A stretch of 64,000 bases of DNA from VXMT01 sp965204835 (GTDB taxonomy: Bacteria > Chloroflexota > Dehalococcoidia > UBA2979): contig OZ242017.1 of assembly GCA_965204835.1 (NCBI GenBank), forward strand, positions 248,001-312,000, in the 5' to 3' direction. The position numbers and the translations under genes were made by a program. This document shows, one piece after another, positions 57,112 to 63,386 of this stretch (positions are counted from its first letter, which is position 1; every line of letters starts with the position of its first letter). The notes under the pieces are model-generated. The model did no database searches. It was not told the DNA's origin and saw only the letters and a list, made by a program, of their open reading frames with translations.

Positions 57112-57645
57112 CTAGACGATCGAGTCACTCTTCTGCCGGTTGCAGTCTCCACACAGCACCTGGACGTTGTCGATGGTGTTGCCGCCGCCCTTCGCCACGG
57201 GGATGACGTGGTCGAACTGCAGGTCGTCCTCGGCGCTGCACTGTACACATTGTCCGGCGTCTCGTTCCCACACGAACGCGCGCACCTCGTCCGGGATGCG
57301 CTCGCGGCGCGCCTCGGCGACCTCCTCGTCGCGCGCGCGGATCTTGCGCAGGCGGTCGAGGCGCGCGTCCTGTCGCCGCTGGCGGTCCCACACGAGCAAC
57401 TCGACGTCCTCGCCGGTGAGGTCGTCGTCGGCCCAGAACAGGCCCGCGTCCGTCCACCACAGCACGCGGTCACCGTCCTCGCCGATGCGCGCCGCGCCCG
57501 ACTCGTCGAGTTCGCGCAGGGCGCGCCCGTGCTCGCCGTACGTCAGGCTGAAGTGCCGGGACTGCGAGGTGAAGAAGCGCCAGCTCGAGAAGATCCAGAA
57601 GCCGGACTGCTCGATGCGCCCGCTGCTCACCTTGCGCAGGCTCAC
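57112..57645 (-). CDS. HNH endonuclease-domain protein
   Basis: This 177-residue protein ends in a compact HNH fold: CVQCSAEDDLQFDHVIPVAK followed by GGGNTIDNVQVLCGDCNRQK. The two CxxC pairs bind zinc and DHVIPVAKGG/N supplies the catalytic H-N-H. The N-terminal 110 residues (FWIFSSWRFFTSQSRHFSL, then WWTDAGLFWADDDLTGED) are unrecognised. It starts with GTG 57645, 24 bases after mtnA and 21 before mtnP. An isolated nuclease inside a methionine-salvage operon is unusual; nicking or RNA cleavage are possible roles. Confidence 0.85.
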   Translation of the reverse strand: MSLRKVSSGRIEQSGFWIFSSWRFFTSQSRHFSLTYGEHGRALRELDESGAARIGEDGDRVLWWTDAGLFWADDDLTGEDVELLVWDRQRRQDARLDRLRKIRARDEEVAEARRERIPDEVRAFVWERDAGQCVQCSAEDDLQFDHVIPVAKGGGNTIDNVQVLCGDCNRQKSDSIV

Positions 57646-57669
57646 TGCTGCCCCCTCATGGGCGCCCCC

Positions 57670-58755
57670 TCACGACGCCGCCTCGACGCCCACGGCCGAC
57701 GCCGCCGCGACGGCAGACGCGATCGAGGGGCCGTAGGGCGCGCGTAGCACCCCCTGCTCCGTCACGATCGCGTCGATCAGCTCCGCCGGGGTCACGTCGA
57801 ACGCCGGGTTGAGCGCCCGCGCGCCGGGCGCCACGAGGTCCGCGCCGCCCGGGCGCAGCACCTCGTCCTCGGCGCGCTCCTCGATGGGGATCGAGGCGCC
57901 GTCGGGCGTGTGGGGGTCGAGGGTGGAGACGGGCGCGACGATGTAGAACGGGATGCCGTGGTGGCGGGCGAGCGCCGCGAGCATGTACGTGCCGATCTTG
58001 TTGGCGGTGTCGCCGTTGGCGGCGACGCGGTCGGCGCCCGTGACGACGGCCGTGACGCGGCCGGCAGCCATCAGCGACGCTGCCGCGCCCTCGACGACGA
58101 GCCGGAACGGCACGACGTGCCGTTGCAGCTCCCACGCCGTCAGGCGCGCGCCCTGCAGCCGCGGGCGCGTCTCGCACGCGAGCACCTCGGTGAGCCGCCC
58201 GCTGCGCCACCCCTCGACGATGACGCCGAGGGCGGTGCCGCCGCCCGCGGTGGCGAGCGGGCCGGTGTTGCAGAGCGTCATCACGCGCGTGGCGGGCGGG
58301 AACAGCGCCGCGCCGAGTTCCGCCATGCGGGCGTCGGCGGCGTGCTGCTCCGCGTGGATCGCACGCGCCTCGTCGAGCGCGACGGCGCGCGCCTCGTCGT
58401 CGTTCGACGCACCCGCGACCCGGGCGGCGACGCGGTCCAGCGCCCAGCGCAGGTTCACGGCGGTCGGGCGCGTCGTGCCGAGCACCCGCGCGGCCTCCTC
58501 GACGGCCGCGACGACGCCGGACGGCGTCGAGGCGGCGGTGACGGCGAGCGCGTAGGCGGCGGTCACGCCGATGGCCGGCGCGCCGCGCACGCGCATGGTG
58601 GTGATGGCCTCGGCGGCGGCCTCGACGGTGTCGAGGGGGATGTAGCGCTCCTCGGCGGGGAGCAGGGTCTGGTCGAGGAGCCACAGCCGCCCCTCGCGCC
58701 ACGCGACGGGCTCGTAGGGCTCACGGGTGGATGCGGCGTCGGGCGCCCGTGCCAT
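57670..58755 (-). CDS. mtnA: Methylthioribose-1-phosphate isomerase
   Basis: This 361-residue eIF2B-like isomerase converts methylthioribose-1-phosphate to methylthioribulose-1-phosphate. It shows MRVRGAPAIGVTAAYALAV, ALFPPATRVMTLCNTGPLAT with the catalytic cysteine, VTGADRVAANGDTANKIGTY and PVSTLDPHTPDG. ATG 58755 lies six bases after a TACCAT -10 box, so the message is probably leaderless; GTG 58761 would start before the expected +1. It heads the operon with mtnP, ahcY and metK. Confidence 0.95.
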   Translation of the reverse strand: MARAPDAASTREPYEPVAWREGRLWLLDQTLLPAEERYIPLDTVEAAAEAITTMRVRGAPAIGVTAAYALAVTAASTPSGVVAAVEEAARVLGTTRPTAVNLRWALDRVAARVAGASNDDEARAVALDEARAIHAEQHAADARMAELGAALFPPATRVMTLCNTGPLATAGGGTALGVIVEGWRSGRLTEVLACETRPRLQGARLTAWELQRHVVPFRLVVEGAAASLMAAGRVTAVVTGADRVAANGDTANKIGTYMLAALARHHGIPFYIVAPVSTLDPHTPDGASIPIEERAEDEVLRPGGADLVAPGARALNPAFDVTPAELIDAIVTEQGVLRAPYGPSIASAVAAASAVGVEAAS

Positions 58756-58767
58756 GCACACATGGTA
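58755..58767 (-). promoter_or_regulatory. Leaderless promoter of the mtnA operon
   Basis: On the minus strand TACCAT (58767-58762) is followed by GTGTGC and then ATG (58755-58753). The six-base gap places the start of transcription at or next to the ATG. The -35 is weak (CTGCCA). Confidence 0.5.
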
Positions 58768-58862
58768 GAGCGCGAGGGCCGCCGGTGGCAGCCGGTACTA
58801 CCTTGACGCGCTGGGGAGAGCGCAGGAGCATTTGAGTCAGGCTGGCGATCAGGCGGGTCCCT

Positions 58863-59120
58863 ATGGCGCGCTCCACCCCGACCATCACGTTCTCGCTCCC
58901 GGCCGAGCTGTCGGAACGGCTCGACGCGCTCGCCAGCCGCGACTCCCGCACGCGGGCCGCCATCATTCGTGAGGCACTCACGCGCTACATCGAGGAAGCG
59001 GAATGGCGCGACCTGCTCGAGTACGGGCGCGAACGCGCGCGGGAGCTGGGAATCAGGCCCGACGACGTCCCGCGTCTGATCGCCGAGTATCGCGCGGAAG
59101 TGAAAATCAGCCGCGAGTGA
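58863..59120 (+). CDS. Ribbon-helix-helix (CopG-like) DNA-binding protein
   Basis: This 85-residue protein shows TITFSLPAELSERLDALASR then DSRTRAAIIREALTRYIEEA, the strand-helix-helix pattern of CopG/Arc antitoxins and repressors. The C-terminal 35 residues could bind a partner, but no toxin-like gene is adjacent. A possible promoter is TTGACG (58803-58808) and GAGCAT (58826-58831). The ribosome-binding site is poor. Confidence 0.75.
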   Translation: MARSTPTITFSLPAELSERLDALASRDSRTRAAIIREALTRYIEEAEWRDLLEYGRERARELGIRPDDVPRLIAEYRAEVKISRE

Positions 59121-59154
59121 GCCGAGGGCCTGAGAGTGCGCCGCCTCCCGCGCG

Positions 59155-59190
59155 TTGACCGCCGCCGGAGCGCGAACCTAGCATCAATCG
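59155..59190 (+). promoter_or_regulatory. Leaderless promoter of the methyltransferase-plsX pair
   Basis: TTGACC (59155-59160), 18 bases, TAGCAT (59179-59184), then six bases to ATG 59191. There is no Shine-Dalgarno sequence. The geometry matches leaderless TANNNT promoters. Confidence 0.6.
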
Positions 59191-59982
59191 ATGCCGTACC
59201 CCGATCCCGACCCCTTCGCGCCCATCGCGCGCTTCTACGACCTCGACCTCGAGGGCTTCGACGACGACCTCGCGCTCTACGCGGAGCTCGCCCGCAGCCG
59301 CGACGTGCTCGAGCTCGGCTGCGGCACCGGCCGCGTCGCCGTCCCGCTCGCCGAGGCGGGCGCGCGGGTCACGGGCGTCGACATCAGCCCCGCCATGCTC
59401 GACATCGCGCGCGGGCGCGCCGAGGGGCTCCCGCTGCGACTCGTCGAGGGCGATATGCGCACGCTGGACCTCGGCGAGTCCTTCGGCGCGGTGTTCGTCC
59501 CGCTCGGCGGGCTGCAGCACATGGCGACGCCCGCCGAGGTCGCCGCGGCGCTGGCGACGGTGGCGCGCCACCTCGCCCCCGACGGCGAGGCCGTGGTCGA
59601 CGTCGAGGCGCCGCACCCCGACGACTGGCTGCCCGGCCCGCGCCCGCTGCTCCAGCACTGGACGCGCGATCTGCCGCGCGAGCCCGGCGCGCCGGGTGGC
59701 ACGGTCACGAAGCTCGTCGCCGTCGAGGGCCGGCCGGTGGAGGCGCTCCGCGAGGTGACGTACCACTTCGACGTGCAGCCGCCCGAGGGGCCGCTGCAAC
59801 GCGTCACGCACCAGTTCGCGCTGCGCGTCATCACCGCCGGCGAGCTCGAGCTCGCCGCGCGCCTGGCCGGGCTGCACGTCGCGGCCTGGTACGGCGACTA
59901 CGACGGCGCGCCCCCGCGCGAGGGCGACGACCGGCTCATCGCCGTGCTCGAGCACGGCGACACCCCGGGGGCCGGCTCGTGA
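59191..59982 (+). CDS. Class I SAM-dependent methyltransferase
   Basis: This 263-residue protein shows the SAM-binding motif VLELGCGTGRVAVPLAEAGA, then VTGVDISPAMLDIARGRAEG and EGDMRTLDLGESFGAVFVPL. The substrate is unknown. It overlaps plsX by four bases and is probably read from a leaderless message. Confidence 0.9.
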   Translation: MPYPDPDPFAPIARFYDLDLEGFDDDLALYAELARSRDVLELGCGTGRVAVPLAEAGARVTGVDISPAMLDIARGRAEGLPLRLVEGDMRTLDLGESFGAVFVPLGGLQHMATPAEVAAALATVARHLAPDGEAVVDVEAPHPDDWLPGPRPLLQHWTRDLPREPGAPGGTVTKLVAVEGRPVEALREVTYHFDVQPPEGPLQRVTHQFALRVITAGELELAARLAGLHVAAWYGDYDGAPPREGDDRLIAVLEHGDTPGAGS

Positions 59983-60983
59983 GCCGGATCGTCCTCGACG
60001 CGATGGGCGGCGACTACGCCCCGCAGGCCACGGTCGCGGGCGCCGTCGAGGCAGCCCGCGACGGCATCACCGTGGTGCTCGTCGGCATCGAGGAGCAGGT
60101 GCGCGCCGAGCTTGCCCGCGCCGAGGGCCCGACGCCCAACATCGAGGTGGTGCACGCCCCCGAGGTGGTGGCGATGGGCGACCACGACGCCCGCGCGACG
60201 GTGCGACGCCGCGACACCTCCATCGCCGTCGGCGTCGAGCTGGTCCGGGACGGATCGGCCGACGCGTTCATCTCCGCCGGGAACACAGGGGCGTCCCTCG
60301 CCGTCTCGCTCATGCGGCTGGGCCGGCTGCCCGGCATCGAGCGACCCGCCATCGGCATCCTGCTCCCCACGCCCCAGGGCGTGCTGCTGCTCCTGGACGG
60401 CGGGGCGAACGCGGACGCACGGCCCGCGCACCTGCTGCAGTGGGCGCGGCTTGGCTCCTCGTACATGCGCGCGGTGCGCGGGCTGGCCGAGCCCGAGGTG
60501 GCGCTGCTCAACATCGGCGAGGAGGCGACGAAGGGCTCGCAGGTCACGGTGGAGGCCTACGCCCTCCTGGCCGCCTCCGGCCTGCACTTCATCGGCAACG
60601 TGGAGGGCCGGGACCTGCCGCGACGCCCTGCCGACGTCGTGGTCACGGACGGGTTCACCGGCAACACGGTGCTCAAGCTCGCCGAGGGGATGAGCTCGAT
60701 GTTGTTCCAGGAGCTGCGCGACGCGGCCTCGCAGTCCCTGCGCGCGCGCCTCGGTGGACTGCTGATCCGGCCTGTCGCACGACAGATGCGTGACCGGCTG
60801 GACTACCGCGTCTACGGCGCGGCCCCGCTCCTGGGGCTGCAGGGGACGGTCTACATCGGGCATGGCCCGAGCGACGCCCAGGCCATCGGCAACGCGATCC
60901 GCCGGGCCGACGAGGCAGTAGCGGCAGGCGTGGTCGACGCACTCCGGGCCGCGGCCGCCGAAGGCGAGCAGGCCGCCTCGTAG
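59979..60983 (+). CDS. plsX: Phosphate acyltransferase PlsX
   Basis: This 334-residue enzyme makes acyl-phosphate from acyl-ACP for phosphatidic acid synthesis. It shows IVLDAMGGDYAPQATVAGAV, HAPEVVAMGDHDARATVRR, SAGNTGASLAVSLMRLGRLP, NIGEEATKGSQ and NVEGRDL...DVVVTDGFTGNTVLK. GTG 59979 starts inside the methyltransferase gene. csoR ends in the opposite direction 25 bases downstream. The usual neighbour fabD or rpmF is not here. Confidence 0.97.
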   Translation: MSRIVLDAMGGDYAPQATVAGAVEAARDGITVVLVGIEEQVRAELARAEGPTPNIEVVHAPEVVAMGDHDARATVRRRDTSIAVGVELVRDGSADAFISAGNTGASLAVSLMRLGRLPGIERPAIGILLPTPQGVLLLLDGGANADARPAHLLQWARLGSSYMRAVRGLAEPEVALLNIGEEATKGSQVTVEAYALLAASGLHFIGNVEGRDLPRRPADVVVTDGFTGNTVLKLAEGMSSMLFQELRDAASQSLRARLGGLLIRPVARQMRDRLDYRVYGAAPLLGLQGTVYIGHGPSDAQAIGNAIRRADEAVAAGVVDALRAAAAEGEQAAS

Positions 60984-61008
60984 GTACAGGTGCGGGGAAC
61001 GCGTGGGG

Positions 61009-61338
61009 CTACGGAGCAGCCTGCTCGGCGGGCTCGGTCTCGATGTCGTCCTCGGCGCCGAATCCGGCCGCGCCGGGTGCGAAGCGCCACCACAGCTTCA
61101 TCGAGTCGCGGAGCGCGGCGATGCGCTCCGGGCTGTCGTCCTCGGCGAGGCAGCGCTCGAGGTGGGTGTCGAGGATGAGCGCGCCGGCGGTGTCGATGCC
61201 GGAGCGCACGGCCATGAGCTGGGTGACGATGTCCTCGCAGGCGCGGTCGTTCTCGATCATGCGGGCGATGCCGCGGATCTGGCCCTCGATGCGCCGGAGG
61301 CGGGCGCCGACCTGGTCGGATGTTGCCGAGTCGCTCAT
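61009..61338 (-). CDS. csoR: Copper-sensing repressor CsoR
   Basis: This 109-residue regulator of the CsoR/RcnR family has RLRRIEGQIRGIARMIENDR at the start of the helical core. The copper ligands are all present: Cys in RACEDIV, and His and Cys in THLERCL. This C-H-C set separates it from the RcnR and FrmR branches. Cu(I) binding would release DNA. It has its own operator-containing promoter, and no copper exporter gene lies in this window, so other targets must be elsewhere; one candidate is the folE promoter. Confidence 0.93.
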   Translation of the reverse strand: MSDSATSDQVGARLRRIEGQIRGIARMIENDRACEDIVTQLMAVRSGIDTAGALILDTHLERCLAEDDSPERIAALRDSMKLWWRFAPGAAGFGAEDDIETEPAEQAAP

Positions 61339-61371
61339 GGCTGCCGTCCCGCCGCGCGAGGGTTCATTGAC

Positions 61372-61422
61372 ATACCCCACTGGGGTATATAGAATCCTAT
61401 GTACCGGCCGACATCTTGTCAA
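61372..61422 (-). promoter_or_regulatory. csoR promoter with CsoR operator
   Basis: On the minus strand TTGACA (61422-61417), 17 bases, TAGGAT (61399-61394) is a near-consensus promoter. ATACCCC-N3-GGGGTAT (61372-61388), a classic CsoR box, starts five bases after the -10 and covers the start of transcription. This fits autorepression relieved by Cu(I). Confidence 0.85.
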
Positions 61423-61547
61423 CGCGCACACGCGGCGAGTAGCGGGAGAAACGCCGGAATCGGGGTCCGGGTGCGGCGAGTTGCGGCGCATCCGGGCCGG
61501 GCTGCACCGGGTGAGACGCTCCGGGGTAGCCGGGCGAAGCCGATCTT

Positions 61548-61556
61548 TGCTAGGTT
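61548..61556 (+). promoter_or_regulatory. Extended -10 promoter of trxA
   Basis: TGC-TAGGTT lies 52 bases before the trxA ATG. GAAAGGA just upstream of the ATG serves as ribosome-binding site. Confidence 0.45.
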
Positions 61557-61608
61557 GCGCGCGGCGCGGTGAGACCATCGCCGTGCCCGTCAGTGCGAAA
61601 GGAATCTC

Positions 61609-61935
61609 ATGGCAGCACCGACCGACACCTCAGACACCACCTTCAGCTCCGACGTGCTGGAGCACGACACCCCGGTCCTGGTCGACTTCTGGGCGCCGTG
61701 GTGCGGGCCGTGCCGCATGGTCGCCCCCATCGTCGAGGAGCTCGCCGAGGACTACGACGGCCGCGTCAAGTTCGTGAAGCTCAACACCGACGAGAACCCG
61801 ATGGTCGCGGGCCAGTACGGCATCCGCTCGATCCCCACGCTGCTCGTCTTCAAGGGTGGCGAGAAGGTCGGCGAGATCATCGGCTTCCGCCCCAAGGGCG
61901 ACCTCTCCAAGCGCCTCGACGAGGCGCTCGCCTAG
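61609..61935 (+). CDS. trxA: Thioredoxin
   Basis: This 108-residue thioredoxin reduces protein disulfides. It shows VLVDFWAPWCGPCRMVAPIV with the WCGPC active site (Cys32 and Cys35), FVKLNTDENPMVAGQYGIRS and the cis-proline in IPTLLVF. It lies 0.7 kb from a ferredoxin-thioredoxin reductase gene, which is its likely reducing partner or one of them. No NADPH thioredoxin reductase gene is in the window. Confidence 0.97.
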   Translation: MAAPTDTSDTTFSSDVLEHDTPVLVDFWAPWCGPCRMVAPIVEELAEDYDGRVKFVKLNTDENPMVAGQYGIRSIPTLLVFKGGEKVGEIIGFRPKGDLSKRLDEALA

Positions 61936-61982
61936 CTGTCGTTGCGCGGGGCCGCCGCGGCGGCCCGCAGCGGCATACCACC

Positions 61983-62011
61983 GGCCGCGGGTTGCTTCGC
62001 AGTCCGCGGCC
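61983..62011 (+). terminator. Stem-loop terminator after trxA
   Basis: GGCCGCGG (61983-61990) pairs with CCGCGGCC (62004-62011); an inner TGC-TTC-GCA extends the stem. A second GC palindrome, GGGCCGCCGCGGCGGCCC (61949-61966), lies between it and the trxA stop. The T-run is weak, as expected at this GC content. Confidence 0.6.
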
Positions 62012-62086
62012 TTCGTGTGTCCGGGACGTGCGGCGCCGCTGCCGAGCCGTCCGCGACCGACCGGGCGAGCGGCCGGGGCGGGCCGG

Positions 62087-62650
62087 TCAGAAGTACTTCG
62101 CGGCGCCGCCGTAGCCGAGTTGCTTGCCCTGCTCGGTGGCCCTGAGGAAGCTCCGGAGGCGCTGCTCGAAGACCCCGGGGCGTGACCTCCCGGCGTCGAT
62201 GTACGCCACCCGGATGCGCCGGTACGCGGCGGAGAAGCCCTGGTAGCGCTCCCATGCGCGCCCGTTCGCGCGTATCGCGGCGAGGATGTCGTCGGGGAAG
62301 ACGAACTCCTCGCGCAGCACCTCCGCGACCGCGTCGCGCATGGAGGGGTGCAGCAGCCCCTCGCCGGCCAGCCAGCGCAGCCGCTCCCGGTTCAGCTGCG
62401 AGTAGGTGCTGCCGCGCCTCCTGGGCGAGAAGCGCTGGGCGGCCCGCAGCTCGCCGAGCTTCTTGACGATGCTGTCGATCCAGCCGAAACAGAGCGCCTC
62501 CTCGACAGCGTCGTTGTAGAGGATGCGCGGCTCGCCCGACGCCTTGTTCGGGTAGACGAGCCAGATCTCACGGGCGCTGTCGAAGTGGGCCTCGAGCCAG
62601 CCGCGCCACTGCTCGCGCTCGGTGACGTAGAGCGTCTCGCCGATCTCCAT
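62087..62650 (-). CDS. YdeI/OmdA family protein
   Basis: This 187-residue protein shows YVTEREQWRGWLEAHFDSAR, EIWLVYPNKASG, YNDAVEEALCFGWIDSIVKK and RFSPRRRGSTYSQLNRERLR, the YdeI/OmpD-associated family pattern. The family function is unclear. It lies 28 bases downstream of the ferredoxin-thioredoxin reductase gene on the same strand and is probably cotranscribed. Confidence 0.88.
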   Translation of the reverse strand: MEIGETLYVTEREQWRGWLEAHFDSAREIWLVYPNKASGEPRILYNDAVEEALCFGWIDSIVKKLGELRAAQRFSPRRRGSTYSQLNRERLRWLAGEGLLHPSMRDAVAEVLREEFVFPDDILAAIRANGRAWERYQGFSAAYRRIRVAYIDAGRSRPGVFEQRLRSFLRATEQGKQLGYGGAAKYF

Positions 62651-62678
62651 CGGTCGCTCGCCCCGGGAGCGGCGGGGG

Positions 62679-63122
62679 TCAGTCCTTGCGGATGATGCGG
62701 CCCTGCTTCTTCTCGAGGCGGGCCAGGGCGCGCCCCTTGTCGGGGTGCGGGTCCTTCACGAGGCCGTAGATCTCGCGGCCTTCGTGGTCTTCTGGGAGGT
62801 ACTCGGTGATGGGAAGACCTTCCTCATTACAGAAGAGCAGTCAGTGGCAGTACTTGTATTTCTGCATCTCCTCGCAGGCGCAGATCCACGTCGAGCGCTT
62901 CACCTCTGCTTCCTTGTCCTCGTAGAAGTTGCAGGGACACAGCGGGCGGCCGAGGTCGTCGACGTGCTTGGCGAGCCCGATCACGAGGAACTCGGTGATC
63001 TCGCGCTGCGGGTGGAGGTACGTGCCGCTCTTCTCGGCGAACTTCTCGACGAACTTCCACATCCGCTGCATGGACTTCTCGGACGCCTCCGCGCGGTCGG
63101 CGTCGGTTGGCTGTTCGAGCAC
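62679..63122 (-). CDS. Selenocysteine-containing ferredoxin-thioredoxin reductase, catalytic subunit
   Basis: This is a 147-residue protein if TGA at 62843-62841 is read as selenocysteine (position 94). The family signature CxC-x16-CxC-x8-CxC is intact as C62-P-C64, C81-A-C83, C92-H-U94. In the cyanobacterial enzyme the last position (Cys87) forms the redox disulfide with the second Cys (Cys57) beside the 4Fe-4S cluster. The 53 codons after the TGA encode the usual family C-terminus (LPITEYLPEDHEGREIYGLV) and end at TGA 62681-62679. A SECIS-like hairpin follows the inner TGA. The enzyme passes electrons from ferredoxin to thioredoxin. GTG 63122 has GGGAG upstream. A standard caller would truncate it after His93. 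Confidence 0.88.
62809..62827 (-). promoter_or_regulatory. Bacterial SECIS element
   Basis: In the minus-strand RNA, 13 bases after the UGA, AUG-A-GGAA pairs with UUCC-CAU, with the single A bulged and GGUC at the tip. Opening the top A-U pair gives an AGGUCU hexaloop, identical to the loop that SelB recognises in E. coli fdhF. Position, loop and bulge all fit a bacterial selenocysteine insertion signal. Confidence 0.8.
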
Positions 63123-63336
63123 GGTCGGCTCCCGCCCGTTCCTGGGTGCGTGGCTACAGAGTCAGAGTATCACGACGCCCTCGCTGGCACCGCGCCGCCG
63201 CGAGGCCGTCGTGCGTGGAGTGGACAGTCGCGTGGGGCGAGCAGCAGGCCGTCCGAGCCATCCCGAGTGACCCGCGCCGCAAGCGAAGGAGCCGCTCCCT
63301 GTGTCTCCCTGGGGGCGACCCATCCGGCAAGCGAAC

Positions 63337-63360
63337 GGGCCGCCCGGTTGGGGGCGGCCC
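63337..63360 (-). terminator. Terminator of groEL
   Basis: GGGCCGCC (63337-63344) pairs with GGCGGCCC (63353-63360) around an eight-base loop, 26 bases after the groEL stop on the minus strand. The rest of the gap (63123-63336) shows no gene and no strong promoter for the reductase. Confidence 0.65.
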
Positions 63361-63386
63361 GCCGTGTGTTCGCGGTGGACGCGAGG

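Noticed and set aside
62841..63122. Reductase gene ending at TGA 62843-62841 as a 93-residue protein
   Set aside because: The conserved family C-terminus continues in frame for 53 codons, the TGA falls on a signature cysteine, and a SECIS-like hairpin follows.
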